64,000 nt of DNA from Ectothiorhodospiraceae bacterium (GCA_003565775.1 PXAT01000185.1:20425-84424); one strand, 5' to 3'; positions 22,746 to 32,011 are shown, counted from the stretch's first letter. Notes: a model not told the origin generated them from the sequence alone. Made by a program: numbers and translations.

Positions 22746-24239
22746 TCAGCTCCCGACCTGGTCCATCAGGTACTGGACCAGCAACGGCACGGGCCGTCCG
22801 GTAGCGCCCTTCTGGTCACCGGATTTCCAGGCGGTACCGGCGATGTCGAGATGCGCCCATTTGTACTTGCCGGTGAAGCGGGCCAGGAACTGGGCGGCGG
22901 TGATACTGCCGGCCGGTCGGCCGCCGATGTTGGCCATGTCGGCGAAGTTGCTCTTCAACTGCTCGTCGTATTCCTCACCAAGCGGCAACTGCCAGGCTTC
23001 GTCCGCCGCGGTCCGTCCTGCTGCCAGCAGCTTGTTGACGACGGCGGTGTTGTTGCCCATCAGGCCGTGCTTGTGATGGCCCAGGGCCATGACACAGGCG
23101 CCGGTCAGGGTCGCGACATCGACCACGCTGGCCGGCTTGAAGCGTTCGGCATAGGTCAGCGCGTCACACAGCACGAGACGACCTTCGGCATCGGTGTTGA
23201 GAATCTCGATGGTCTGGCCGGACATGCTGGTGACGATATCGCCCGGCTTGATCGCCAGGCCGTCGGGCATGTTCTCGGCGGCCGGCACGATACCGACCAG
23301 ATTCACCGGCAGTTCCAGTTCGGCGACCGCCTGCATGGCACCGAAGACGCTTGCCGCGCCGCACATGTCGAACTTCATCTCGTCCATGCCGGCACCGGGC
23401 TTGATCGAGATGCCACCGGTATCGAAGGTGATGCCCTTGCCCACCAGGACATGGGTCGGATCGCTCTTGCCGGCACCCTTGTACTGCATGACGATGAGCC
23501 GTGATTCCTCGCGACTGCCCCGACCCACGGCGAGCAGAGAGCCCATGGACAGCTTTTCCATCGCCTTTTCATCCAGGGCTTCCACCGACACGCTCTTGAA
23601 GCGCTTGCCCAGCTTCTTCGCCTGATCCGCCAGGTAAACCGGGGTGCAGATATTGGCCGGCAAGTCGCCTAGTTCACGGGCCGCATTGACCCCGTGGCCG
23701 ATGGCCAGCCCCGCCTTGCAGGCGTCGCGGGCCGCGGCAACAGCGTCCGCGCTGGCGACCCCGAAGGTGATCTTGCGGGCGTTGGGCAGTGGCTTGCCTT
23801 TCTTGCTCTTGCAGGTGTCGAAGCGATAGAGCAGGGACTCGCATTGCTGCACCGCGTCGCGGATGGCCCAGTCGCAGTCACGGCCGCGTGGCGGTGCATC
23901 CGCCAGCGCACACCAGACATCCCGCGCGCCGCACCCGGACAGGGCCCCGGACATGCTCTGCACGGCCTGGCGGAAGGCGCGTTCGTTCAGGCTTTTTTCC
24001 TTGCCCAGTCCGATCAGCAGGATGCGCTCGGCGGTGACGCCCGGCAGGCCGTGCAGCAGAAGCGTCTGGCCGGCCGCGCCATCCATGTCGCCGCTGCCGA
24101 GGATGGCGGTCAGCTGACCTCCGGCGACGCCATCGATCTGCTTCGCCGTGTCGGTCAGACGGCGTTTCTCGAACACCCCCAGAACCAGGCAGCCGGTGCG
24201 CTGACTTTCGGCGGCGGCACTCTTGACCAGATATTCCAT
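22746..24239 (-). CDS. pepA: Leucyl aminopeptidase (cytosol aminopeptidase)
   Basis: This M17 dizinc aminopeptidase is also known in E. coli as a DNA-binding accessory factor for Xer recombination. The 497-residue protein has the metal-binding and catalytic stretches GKGITFDTGGISIKP and KFDMCGAA, and the M17 signature NTDAEGRL followed by LCDALTYAE. Length matches E. coli PepA (503). The ATG at 24239 is preceded by AAGGAGT. It is divergent from lptF across a 139-bp spacer, the same arrangement as in E. coli. Confidence 0.96.
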   Translation of the reverse strand: MEYLVKSAAAESQRTGCLVLGVFEKRRLTDTAKQIDGVAGGQLTAILGSGDMDGAAGQTLLLHGLPGVTAERILLIGLGKEKSLNERAFRQAVQSMSGALSGCGARDVWCALADAPPRGRDCDWAIRDAVQQCESLLYRFDTCKSKKGKPLPNARKITFGVASADAVAAARDACKAGLAIGHGVNAARELGDLPANICTPVYLADQAKKLGKRFKSVSVEALDEKAMEKLSMGSLLAVGRGSREESRLIVMQYKGAGKSDPTHVLVGKGITFDTGGISIKPGAGMDEMKFDMCGAASVFGAMQAVAELELPVNLVGIVPAAENMPDGLAIKPGDIVTSMSGQTIEILNTDAEGRLVLCDALTYAERFKPASVVDVATLTGACVMALGHHKHGLMGNNTAVVNKLLAAGRTAADEAWQLPLGEEYDEQLKSNFADMANIGGRPAGSITAAQFLARFTGKYKWAHLDIAGTAWKSGDQKGATGRPVPLLVQYLMDQVGS

Positions 24240-24378
24240 TCATGACTCCTTGCTGCGTGTATTGAACACCGCCCGAGCGGGCGGCTGACTGTTATGCTGT
24301 GTCCCCATTCTACCGCAATGACCCCGCGCCGCGGGGGCGTGTTCATCGATCATCACATCAGGTGTAGGGGCCCACGCC

Positions 24379-25479
24379 TTGCCGGATAGCCTGAAACTGT
24401 CGATTATCAGTCGTTATCTGGTCCGCGAAATCGGGCTGGCCTGGCTTGCCGTGACCGCCGTGCTGGTGGTGGTGCTGTTCGTCAATCGGCTGGTGCGTTA
24501 TCTGGGCGATGCCGCCGCGGGCAATCTGCCTGGCGACATGGTGCTGGTCCTGATGGGCTACAAGGCGCTGAGTTACACGGCCCTGGTGCTGCCCGGCAGT
24601 TTTTTCCTCGGCATTATCCTGGCGCTGGGCCGCCTCAATCGCGATAGCGAGATGGCGGCTCTGGGGGCTTGTGGCATCGGTCCGCGGGAGTTGTACAAGG
24701 CGCTGGCCCTGTTGCTGATTCCGCTGACCCTGCTGGTGTCGTGGCTGGCGTTCGAGGTGCAGCCCTGGGCCGCCCGCGAGGGTCGGATCGCGGAGCAGAC
24801 CGCACGCGAGACAGTCGAAGTGCAGGCGATCCGTCCGGGTCGTTTTCTGCAGTCCTCCCGTGGCGACGGCATGATCTACATTGAGGGCTTCACTGCCGAT
24901 GGCGAGGAAATGCGGGATGTCTTCCTGTCGATCGACGGTGACAGCGAACAGACGCTGATCCGCGCGGAGCGTGGCCGGATCGAGGTGGATGCCGAGAGCG
25001 GTGACCAGATCCTTATCCTGCTGGACGGACATCGCTACGACGGGGTTCCCGGGCAGTCGGACTGGCGACTCACCCGCTTTGCGCGCCACGGGGCAAGAAT
25101 CAGCGAGGGCGAGCCACCGGCGGTCAGCATCCGTCGCGACGGCATGCCGACACGCGACCTGATCGGTTCCAGTGACCTGCGGGAACATGCCGAACTCCAC
25201 TGGCGCGTGGCGATGCCGGTGATGGCGCTGGTGCTCGGCTTGATCGCGATACCGCTCAGTCGCGGCTCGCCGCGCGACGGTCGTTACGGCAGGCTGCTGC
25301 TGGCGGTTCTGATCTATGCCGTCTACTCCAACGGACTCACCGTGTCCCAGGGGTGGCTGGAAGATGGCACCGTGCCGCCGCAAGTCGGACTGTGGCCGGC
25401 ACATCTGATCGCCGTGGCCGTGGGCCTGTTCCTGCTCTGGCAACAGGGCGGCGGGTTCCGCCGACGGAGGCGACGATGA
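24379..25479 (+). CDS. lptF: LPS export system permease LptF
   Basis: LptF is an inner-membrane half of the LptB2FGC exporter that extracts LPS toward the outer membrane. The 366-residue protein shows the YjgP/YjgQ layout: three N-terminal membrane helices (the first near ISRYLVREIGLAWLAV), a large periplasmic beta-jellyroll domain (about 135-265), and three C-terminal helices starting MPVMALVLGLIAIPLSRG. The start appears to be a TTG at 24379 after GTAGGGG; no ATG gives a full first helix. The stop overlaps lptG (ATGA). Confidence 0.93.
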   Translation: MPDSLKLSIISRYLVREIGLAWLAVTAVLVVVLFVNRLVRYLGDAAAGNLPGDMVLVLMGYKALSYTALVLPGSFFLGIILALGRLNRDSEMAALGACGIGPRELYKALALLLIPLTLLVSWLAFEVQPWAAREGRIAEQTARETVEVQAIRPGRFLQSSRGDGMIYIEGFTADGEEMRDVFLSIDGDSEQTLIRAERGRIEVDAESGDQILILLDGHRYDGVPGQSDWRLTRFARHGARISEGEPPAVSIRRDGMPTRDLIGSSDLREHAELHWRVAMPVMALVLGLIAIPLSRGSPRDGRYGRLLLAVLIYAVYSNGLTVSQGWLEDGTVPPQVGLWPAHLIAVAVGLFLLWQQGGGFRRRRRR

Positions 25480-26549
25480 TCCTGCCGGGTATTCTCGATC
25501 GCTATATCGCCCGGGCCGTGGTGGCCGGCTCGCTGGTCGTGCTGGTGGTGTTCGTTTCCCTCGAGCTGGTGTTTTCCTTTGTCGAGGAGAGCGGTGACAT
25601 CGGTGGTGACTACACGGCGTTGCAGGCTCTGATTCATGTGGCATTGAGTGCGCCGCAGCGGGCCTACGAGGCGTTTCCTGTCGCAACCCTGATCGGCAGC
25701 CTGATGACGCTCGGCGGAATGGCGGCCCGGAGCGAACTGGTGGTGATGCGGGCGGCTGGTGTATCCGTGCTCGGTATCGGTCGTGCGGTGGCCCTGGCCG
25801 GTTTGATCCTCGCGCTGCTCGCGGCGTTGCTCGGCGAGCTGGTGGCACCGCCGGCCGAGCGGCTGGCCAGTGATATCCGTGCCCAGGCCCGCGGCGGCGA
25901 TGTGGCGATGCTCAGCGACGAGGGCTTCTGGGTGCGGGACGGGCGGCGTTTCGTCAAGGTGGGGCGTGCGGCGACGCCGACCGATCTGCAGCATCTGAGC
26001 ATCTACGAATTCGACGAGGAACGTCGTCTCAGTCGCGTCACCTCGGCAGCGCTGGCACGCCATCAACAGGGCGGTGACTGGCAATTGCGGGATGTCCGCA
26101 CCGAGGCCTTTGGCGAACGTGATGTCCGCAGCGAGCGGTCGGACGAGGCCGTCTGGTCCGGTGGGCTGACGCCGGATATCCTCGATGTCGTGGTCGTCGA
26201 CCCGACCGCGCTGTCGATGCGCGATCTACTGACCTATATCGCTTATCTCGACGAGAACGAGCTGGAGAGCGAGCAGTACCAGCTGGCGTTCTGGCTCAAG
26301 CTGGTCACGCCGATCGCCACGTTGACCATGCTGCTGCTGACCATTCCGCTGGTGTTCGGCTCATTGCGCTCGGTCGGGGCAGGGCAGCGCATCTTCGTCG
26401 GAATCATGCTCGGCATTGCCTTTTATCTGGCCAATCGGCTGCTCAATCACATCGGTCTGGTCTACGGCCTGCCGCCGTCACTCAGCGCGCTGCTCCCGAC
26501 CCTGATCTTCCTCGCCGTGGCGCTGGTGGCCACCGCCCGTGTGCGGTGA
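25476..26549 (+). CDS. lptG: LPS export system permease LptG
   Basis: LptG is the partner permease of LptF. The 357-residue protein opens MILPGILDRYIARAVVAGSL and has six membrane helices in a 3+3 arrangement around a periplasmic domain containing EGFWVRDGRRFVKVG. The typical C-terminal LTIPLVFGSLRSVGAGQRIF precedes the last helices. The 4-bp overlap with lptF suits equimolar production. The TGA stop (26547-26549) is immediately followed by a solo repeat end (GGAAGGGCTGATTGATTC). Confidence 0.94.
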   Translation: MILPGILDRYIARAVVAGSLVVLVVFVSLELVFSFVEESGDIGGDYTALQALIHVALSAPQRAYEAFPVATLIGSLMTLGGMAARSELVVMRAAGVSVLGIGRAVALAGLILALLAALLGELVAPPAERLASDIRAQARGGDVAMLSDEGFWVRDGRRFVKVGRAATPTDLQHLSIYEFDEERRLSRVTSAALARHQQGGDWQLRDVRTEAFGERDVRSERSDEAVWSGGLTPDILDVVVVDPTALSMRDLLTYIAYLDENELESEQYQLAFWLKLVTPIATLTMLLLTIPLVFGSLRSVGAGQRIFVGIMLGIAFYLANRLLNHIGLVYGLPPSLSALLPTLIFLAVALVATARVR

Positions 26550-26577
26550 GGAAGGGCTGATTGATTCAAGCGCCTGT
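26547..26577 (+). repeat. Solo end of the MITE-like repeat at the lptG stop codon
   Basis: TGAGGAAGGGCTGATTGATT followed by CAAGCGCCTG aligns with the repeat's right terminus as read inward (GGAAACGCTGATTGATTCGCACGCCTGCG). It includes the last bases of the lptG stop codon. No partner end is found before the RDD gene. Confidence 0.6.
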
Positions 26578-26656
26578 TCCCTGGCTACCGCGAACGGTTG
26601 TGGTCGTCTGGCAAGGGCTTTCGGTTTGGGGTGTCAACGTCACCGTGTGGTGCCAC

Positions 26657-26764
26657 GCCGGGGTAAGGCATTCCCTCTCCGGGATCGCCGTGAACCCATC
26701 CATGGGGGCTCATCGGCCGCATCCCTGCGGCCGACGTCCCTCCGAGGGAATGCCTTACCCCGGC
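26657..26764. repeat. Long palindromic intergenic element with perfect 21-bp arms
   Basis: The arms 26657-26677 and 26744-26764 are perfect inverted repeats (GCCGGGGTAAGGCATTCC... paired with its complement) spaced by 66 bp. The interior holds two nested hairpins, CCCATCCATGGG (about 26695-26706) and CGGCCGCA-TCCC-TGCGGCCG (about 26724-26743). No frame or T-run is associated. It is unrelated in sequence to the MITE-like family and occurs once here. The rest of the 385-bp gap between lptG and the RDD gene shows no gene. Confidence 0.85.
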
Positions 26765-26934
26765 ACGAACCGCAGCGCCGGATTCGGGCCGGCGTCGGAG
26801 GCGTGCCAGCTGGATGCGCCAACCGCATCAAGCCGAGCGGCCGGCGGCCGCTCGGCATCGAAGTCATGTGACCCGGATGCGCGGTTTGGGCTCGCGGCGC
26901 GGATGCAGACGTAGCTGCTTGGTCTTGACTCGGC

Positions 26935-27375
26935 TCAGGGCAGGGGCAGCAGGACGATTTCGGTGTCTGACAGACGGTCGTGGACTGCCAGCCGGTCCCG
27001 ATCGAACAGGGCCCAGAGCAGGCCGACACCGCCCGGCAGCATGGACGGGATGGCAAACAGGAAACGGCGCAGGGCGTGTTTCAGATCCAGCCTCAGACCG
27101 TCCCGGCGGCGTACCTCCAGGCGCCAGGCCTTCATGCCCAGGGTCTGGCCGCCGCGCAGCCAGAAGAGGGCGAAGAAGGCGAAGGTGAGCCCGAGAATGT
27201 AAAGCTGAAAAAGTGGCCGCCAGACGCCTTCGATGGCTTCGCCGCCGCTTAGCGGTAACAATACCGCCGTGCCGAGCATCCAGACGGCCATCAGCAGCAA
27301 CGAATCGTAGAGCAGGGCCCCCAGGCGGCGCATGACACCGGCGCGCGGTAACGGGACTGAGGCTGAATCATTCAT
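26935..27375 (-). CDS. RDD family membrane protein
   Basis: This 146-residue integral membrane protein has the family's Arg at the start of the first helix (AGVMRRLGALLYDSLLLMAV), Asp in the same helix region, and the segment GGQTLGMKAWRLEVRRRDG before the third helix. RDD proteins are small three-helix membrane proteins of mostly unknown function, some linked to ion homeostasis. The ATG at 27375 is preferred to an upstream frame extension that adds 18 residues. It is divergent from pcnB and convergent with lptG. Confidence 0.83.
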   Translation of the reverse strand: MNDSASVPLPRAGVMRRLGALLYDSLLLMAVWMLGTAVLLPLSGGEAIEGVWRPLFQLYILGLTFAFFALFWLRGGQTLGMKAWRLEVRRRDGLRLDLKHALRRFLFAIPSMLPGGVGLLWALFDRDRLAVHDRLSDTEIVLLPLP

Positions 27376-27491
27376 GGCACTCCGACGTGCAGGCAGGGAG
27401 AGAACTTTGGCATCACAGGGAAGAGACAACTGGCTATCCGCCCGCGGCCTGAAAACGTTGGTGGACCCGGTCTGCAGGGCCTGGCGGCGGG

Positions 27492-27500
27492 TGGTATTAT
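27492..27500 (+). promoter_or_regulatory. Candidate extended -10 promoter for pcnB operon
   Basis: TGGTATTAT contains a TGn-TATTAT extended -10 element 36 bp upstream of the pcnB GTG. No good -35 is seen at 17 bp, which fits an extended -10 promoter. Confidence 0.35.
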
Positions 27501-27535
27501 ACGGCCACTCGAAGACCTCTCAAGCATGGAATCCC

Positions 27536-28864
27536 GTGACCGACGAACAGTTTCCATCGCCCCTGCCGACGGCGCGCGTGATTCCCCGGGCCGAGCACCC
27601 AATCTCCCGCGCGAGCATCAGCGACAACGCTCTGAAAGTCCTGTATCGCTTGAAGAATGCCGGTTATCAGGCCTATCTGGTGGGCGGCGGGGTACGCGAT
27701 CTGTTTCTCGGTCGCGAGCCGAAGGATTTCGATGTCGCCACCGACGCGCATCCCGAGGATGTCCGTGAGCTGTTCCGTAACTGCCGTCTGATCGGTCGCC
27801 GCTTCCGCCTCGCGCACGTGCATTTCGGACGCGAGATTATCGAGGTCGCCACGTTCCGGGCACTACATGACCCGGCCACCAGCGATGACAGTGACGATGT
27901 GAAGATCGAGGACGGCCGTGTGCTGCGGGACAACGTCTACGGCACCGTGGAAGAGGACGCCATGCGGCGCGACTTCACGATCAACTCGCTGTACTACAAT
28001 ATTGCCGACTTCTCGATCCTCGATTTTGCCGATGGCATGCCGGATCTGGAGTCCGGAGTGCTGCGCCTGATCGGCGATCCCGAAGCACGCTACCGGGAAG
28101 ACGCCGTGCGCATGCTCCGCGCCGTGCGGTTCGCCGCCAAGCTGGGTTTCCGTATCCATGACGATACCGCGAAACCGATTCCGGACATGGCGGTCACGCT
28201 GGAACATATTCCGCAGGCGCGCCTGTTCGAGGAGGTGCTGAAGCTGCTGATGGCCGGGCAGGGCGTGGCCACTTATCAGCTGTTGCGGCGGTACGGTCTG
28301 TTCCGCCAGTTGTTCCCCGAGACCGAAGCGGCGCTGGCCTCGGAGGCATCGATGGTGCCGTCCTGGGAGCGCTTCATCATGCGCTCCATCGAGAATACCG
28401 ATCAGCGGGTCAGCGAGGGCAAACCGGTCACGCCGGCGTTCCTGTTCGCGGCGCTGCTCTGGCCGGCGATCATGCAGCGCATGGATCGCGGTGACGAAAT
28501 CACCGAGCCGTTGGAGCCCGAATTGCTGCAGGAGGCGGTCAGTGATGCGCTGGTGGTCCAGTTGCAGCGGGTCGCATTGCCGAAGCGCTTCAGCATTCCC
28601 TTGCGCGAGATGCTCCTGCTGCAACCGCGGCTGGAACGACCGAAGGGCAAGCGTGCCAAGCGTCTGCTCGGTCATCCGCGGTTTCGCGCCGCCTACGATT
28701 TCCTGTTGCTGCGCGCCGAAGCCGGCGAGGTCAGCGATTCTCTGGCAAAACTGTGGACTGACATGCAGGCATCCGGCGAGAACCGGACCGCCGAGGGCAG
28801 CATGGAGGATCCGCCCCAGCGTCGTCGCCGGCGGCGACGTCGGCGGCCCGGCCCCGAGGCATGA
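27536..28864 (+). CDS. pcnB: Poly(A) polymerase I
   Basis: PcnB adds 3' poly(A) tails that promote RNA decay. The 442-residue protein has the class II nucleotidyltransferase core with GGGVRDLFLGREPKDFDVAT (50-69, catalytic D64/D66), ARYREDAVRMLRAVRFAAKL in the RNA/ATP-binding domain, and the PcnB-specific Arg-rich C-terminus (RRRRRRRRRPGPEA). This distinguishes it from CCA-adding enzymes. I chose the GTG at 27536 (VTDEQFPSPLP...) because frames further upstream show no similarity to the family. The TGA overlaps the folK ATG (ATGA). Confidence 0.94.
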   Translation: MTDEQFPSPLPTARVIPRAEHPISRASISDNALKVLYRLKNAGYQAYLVGGGVRDLFLGREPKDFDVATDAHPEDVRELFRNCRLIGRRFRLAHVHFGREIIEVATFRALHDPATSDDSDDVKIEDGRVLRDNVYGTVEEDAMRRDFTINSLYYNIADFSILDFADGMPDLESGVLRLIGDPEARYREDAVRMLRAVRFAAKLGFRIHDDTAKPIPDMAVTLEHIPQARLFEEVLKLLMAGQGVATYQLLRRYGLFRQLFPETEAALASEASMVPSWERFIMRSIENTDQRVSEGKPVTPAFLFAALLWPAIMQRMDRGDEITEPLEPELLQEAVSDALVVQLQRVALPKRFSIPLREMLLLQPRLERPKGKRAKRLLGHPRFRAAYDFLLLRAEAGEVSDSLAKLWTDMQASGENRTAEGSMEDPPQRRRRRRRRRPGPEA

Positions 28865-29370
28865 ACGGCGGGATCGTGGTCTACATCGGCATGGGCAGCA
28901 ATCTGGACCGGCCGGCAGACCAGTTGCGCGCGGCCTTGCAGGCGCTGCATGGGCTGCCGGACAGTACCGTGCTGGGGCAGTCCTCCGTCTATCGCAGCGC
29001 GCCCATGGGGCCGTCCGATCAGCCAGATTACCTGAACGCGGCAGCAATGCTCTCTACCGGGCTGTCCGCGCATGACCTCCTGCACGCCCTGCAGGCGATT
29101 GAACGCGATCAGGGACGGGTGCGGCGCCGGCACTGGGGCGAGCGAACCCTGGATCTGGACATCCTGCTGTACGGCGAACAACAGATTGATGACGCCGAAC
29201 TGACGGTACCGCACGTCGGAATCGCCGAGCGCGAATTCGTGCTGTATCCCCTGGCCGAGCTGGCGCCCGACTTGCAGGTGCCCGGGCTCGGTCCGGTTCG
29301 GGACCTGCAGGCGGCCGTGGATGGGAAGGGGCTGGTGCGCGTGCCGTTCGACTGGAAGGAAGAACGATGA
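28861..29370 (+). CDS. folK: 2-amino-4-hydroxy-6-hydroxymethyldihydropteridine pyrophosphokinase
   Basis: HPPK pyrophosphorylates the pterin precursor of folate. The 169-residue protein has YIGMGSNLDRP at the N-terminus, the loop region RSAPMGPSDQPDYLNAAAM and the signature HWGERTLDLDILLYG, which carries the Mg-binding aspartates and pterin/ATP contacts. It overlaps pcnB and the next kinase gene by 4 bp each, so pcnB-folK-dNK are translationally coupled. Confidence 0.96.
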   Translation: MNGGIVVYIGMGSNLDRPADQLRAALQALHGLPDSTVLGQSSVYRSAPMGPSDQPDYLNAAAMLSTGLSAHDLLHALQAIERDQGRVRRRHWGERTLDLDILLYGEQQIDDAELTVPHVGIAEREFVLYPLAELAPDLQVPGLGPVRDLQAAVDGKGLVRVPFDWKEER

Positions 29371-30032
29371 CAGGGATACAGGAACAGGTGCCGTCCACCT
29401 CGTACATCGTGGTCGAAGGCCCGATCGGGGTAGGCAAGACCAGTCTCGCGCGGAGGCTGGCCGATTCCTTCGGCAGTGAGCTGCTGCTGGAGGGGCCCGA
29501 CGACAATCCGTTTCTCGAACGGTATTACCAGAATCCCCGGGACGCGGCGTTCGCGACGCAGATGTATTTCCTGATGCAGCGGGCGGAGCAGCTCGGACGC
29601 CTGCGCCAGAGTGATCTGTTCGCCACCACCCGGGTTGCGGATTTCCTGTTCGACAAGGATCGTCTGTTCGCGCAGCTCACGCTGCAGCCGGAAGAGTACG
29701 GTCTCTATCGCAAGGTGCATGACGCCATTGCCCTGGACGCGGTTCCGCCCGACCTGGTGATTTATCTTCAGGCACCGGTGGAGGTGTTGCTGGAGCGCAT
29801 TCGGCGCCGGGGCATTGATTACGAGCAGACCATCAGCGCCGACTATCTGGCGCGGCTATGCGATGCCTATGTGGAGTTCTTCTATCATTACGAGCAGTCG
29901 CCACTGCTGATCGTGAATGCCGCCGAGATCGATCTGGTCGACAACGACGCGGACTATCAGCAACTGCTGGATCGCGTACGCGGCCTGCAGCCGGGGCGTC
30001 ATTTCTTCAATCCGTCACCGATCGCGCTCTGA
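29367..30032 (+). CDS. Deoxynucleoside kinase (deoxyadenosine/deoxyguanosine kinase type)
   Basis: The 221-residue protein belongs to the dNK/thymidine-kinase-2-like P-loop family and should phosphorylate deoxynucleosides for salvage. Visible are the P-loop EGPIGVGKTSLARRLA (17-32), YYQNPRDAAFATQMYFLMQR, and the lid-like RIRRRGIDYEQ. Substrate preference cannot be read from the sequence. The location between folK and panB is typical for gammaproteobacteria with this gene. It overlaps folK by 4 bp. Confidence 0.85.
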   Translation: MTGIQEQVPSTSYIVVEGPIGVGKTSLARRLADSFGSELLLEGPDDNPFLERYYQNPRDAAFATQMYFLMQRAEQLGRLRQSDLFATTRVADFLFDKDRLFAQLTLQPEEYGLYRKVHDAIALDAVPPDLVIYLQAPVEVLLERIRRRGIDYEQTISADYLARLCDAYVEFFYHYEQSPLLIVNAAEIDLVDNDADYQQLLDRVRGLQPGRHFFNPSPIAL

Positions 30033-30044
30033 GCCCCTGGCATC

Positions 30045-30146
30045 CGGCGGCGCTGCACTGCTGCCGGACTGCAAAGCGATCCGGCCTGCTGTGGAGAAAT
30101 GCGGACACCGACGCGGGTGTGCGAGTAAATCGGCACTGTCCTTGCC
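30045..30146 (+). repeat. Right-half fragment of the MITE-like repeat (copy G)
   Basis: A degenerate GGCGGCGCTGCACTGCTGCC is followed by GGAGAAATGCGGACACCGAC and TGCGAGTAAATCGGCACTGTCC, matching the right half of the full copies. It begins 13 bp after the deoxynucleoside kinase stop and lies upstream of panB. The left half is missing. Confidence 0.65.
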
Positions 30147-30273
30147 CCCGCTACCGCCACGCGCCACAGTGGCGCCTCCGGCAGTCTTGAAAAAGCCCGG
30201 GACGCAATTCACTATGCGCTGCCGGCGGCGCTGATGCCGCTATTCCTCGTCTGACGCTCACGCGGGACTCTGC

Positions 30274-31086
30274 ATGACGCAAACTTCAGCACCTCGCCCT
30301 CTTACCGTTGCCGCGCTGGCTGCGATGAAGCCGCGCCGCGACGCGATCGTGGCCCTCACCGCCTACGACTTCAGCTTTGCGCGGGCACTCGATGCCGCCG
30401 GTGTCGACCTGGTTCTGGTCGGTGACTCGCTGGGCATGGTCATCCAGGGCCACGAGACCACGCTACCGGTGACGATGGACGAAATGATCTACCATTGCCG
30501 GTGCACGGCAGCCGGCCTGGAGCGCGCGGTGCTGATGGTGGACATGCCGTTCATGAGCCATATCAGTCCCGACGAAGCACTGCGTAATGCGGGTCGCCTG
30601 ATGAAGGAAGGCGGTGCCCAGATGGTCAAGCTCGAGGGTGGCCGGGAACAGAGCGAGGTGGTCCGGCGGTTGTCGGAAAACGGCATTCCGGTATGTGCCC
30701 ATCTCGGCCTGCGTCCGCAGTCGGTGCACAAGCTCGGCGGTTATCGGGTGCAGGGTCGCGAGCAGGATGCCGCCGAGCGCATGTGCCAGGATGCCCTGGC
30801 GCTGCAGGGCGCCGGGGCCGATCTGCTGCTGCTGGAATGCGTGCCGTCGGATCTCGCGAGCCGCATCACCGGCGAGGTGGATGTTCCGGTCATCGGTATC
30901 GGTGCCGGTGCCGGCACCGACGGACAGATCCTGGTCCTGCATGACATGCTCGGCCTGACGCCGGGACGGATCCCGCGCTTCGTGCGCAATTTCATGCTGG
31001 ATGCCAGCAGTATTCAGGAGGCTCTGGCGCTGTATGCCGATGCCGTTCGTGAAGCCCGTTTCCCGGCCCCTGAACACGGTTTCTGA
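30274..31086 (+). CDS. panB: 3-methyl-2-oxobutanoate hydroxymethyltransferase
   Basis: PanB transfers a hydroxymethyl group to ketoisovalerate to make ketopantoate, the first committed step of pantothenate synthesis. The 270-residue TIM-barrel protein shows VGDSLGMVIQGHETTLPVT, the Mg/substrate regions MVDMPFMS and VKLEGG, AHLGLRPQSVHKLGGYRVQG and IGIGAGAGTDGQILVLHDMLG. It heads the panB-panC-panD cluster. Its substrate comes from the branched-chain pathway that includes ilvN/ilvC in this window. Confidence 0.97.
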   Translation: MTQTSAPRPLTVAALAAMKPRRDAIVALTAYDFSFARALDAAGVDLVLVGDSLGMVIQGHETTLPVTMDEMIYHCRCTAAGLERAVLMVDMPFMSHISPDEALRNAGRLMKEGGAQMVKLEGGREQSEVVRRLSENGIPVCAHLGLRPQSVHKLGGYRVQGREQDAAERMCQDALALQGAGADLLLLECVPSDLASRITGEVDVPVIGIGAGAGTDGQILVLHDMLGLTPGRIPRFVRNFMLDASSIQEALALYADAVREARFPAPEHGF

Positions 31087-31096
31087 GGCGCCGCCG

Positions 31097-31945
31097 GTGG
31101 TGACCGGCGCCGCCGGGCTGCGTGCAAGCCTGCGCGCAGCCCGCGCGCGCGGCGAGCGCATTGCGCTGGTGCCGACCATGGGCAATCTGCATCGGGGCCA
31201 TCTGCAGTTGGTCAGGCTGGCGGCCACCCGTGCCGAGCGCATTGTGGTCAGTATCTTCGTCAATCCGCTCCAATTCGGTCCCAGTGAGGATTTCGCCCGC
31301 TATCCGCGGACGCTGCAGGCCGATCTGAAGGCACTGCAGGAACTCGGGCTGCCGGTTCTGGTGTTCGCCCCCGAGACCGACGTGTTCTACCCGGACGGAC
31401 CGGAGCTGGCGTCGCGGGTCGAGGTCGGCGGACTGTCCGAAATCCTTTGCGGTGCCAGCCGCCCGGGGCATTTCACCGGCGTCGCCACCGTGGTGCTGAA
31501 GTTGTTCAACCTGGTGCAGCCTGATGTGGCGGTGTTCGGGCGCAAGGATTACCAGCAGCTGCAGGTCATCCGGCGCATGGTGCGCGATCTGGATGTGCCG
31601 GTGGACATCGTTTCCGGCGAGACGGTGCGCGAACCGGACGGGCTGGCCCTGAGTTCGCGCAATGCCTTTCTCGACGCCGGACAACGCCGGCAGGCGACAT
31701 CCCTGCATGCGACCCTGCAGGCGCTGGCGGAGGCGCTGGTGCGCGGTGACGCGGCCATCGACGAGCTCGAGCAACGCGGCTGGCGCGAGCTGGAAAAGGC
31801 CGGCCTGCAGCCGGATTATGTCAGCATCCGTCGGCAGCGGGACCTCGGCGGAGCGGGGACCGCTGACCGTGAGCTGGTGGTGCTGGCTGCCGCGCGTCTC
31901 GGAACCACGCGCCTGATCGACAATATCGAAATCCGGCGGGACTGA
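31097..31945 (+). CDS. panC: Pantothenate synthetase (pantoate-beta-alanine ligase)
   Basis: PanC joins pantoate and beta-alanine with ATP. The 282-residue enzyme has the HxGH signature in LVPTMGNLHRGHLQL (HRGH at 32-35), FVNPLQFGPSEDFARYPR, FGRKDYQQL and the KMSKS-like LALSSRN. I chose the GTG at 31097, 11 bp after the panB stop and preceded by GAGG, because it places the start 22 residues before ALVPTMG, as in E. coli. ATGs at 31034 and 31040 lie inside panB and would add about 20 residues. Confidence 0.93.
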   Translation: MVTGAAGLRASLRAARARGERIALVPTMGNLHRGHLQLVRLAATRAERIVVSIFVNPLQFGPSEDFARYPRTLQADLKALQELGLPVLVFAPETDVFYPDGPELASRVEVGGLSEILCGASRPGHFTGVATVVLKLFNLVQPDVAVFGRKDYQQLQVIRRMVRDLDVPVDIVSGETVREPDGLALSSRNAFLDAGQRRQATSLHATLQALAEALVRGDAAIDELEQRGWRELEKAGLQPDYVSIRRQRDLGGAGTADRELVVLAAARLGTTRLIDNIEIRRD

Positions 31946-32011
31946 TTTGCCTGGTGGGCGTCCAGGTCATACCATGCCGCAGTGCAATAATCAGTGATCG
32001 AGGAATGTCGT

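Noticed and set aside
26550..26934. Palindromic region after lptG considered as an insertion sequence or integron attC site
   Set aside because: No transposase or integrase, no attC R-box pattern and no cassette gene; described as a palindromic repeat only.
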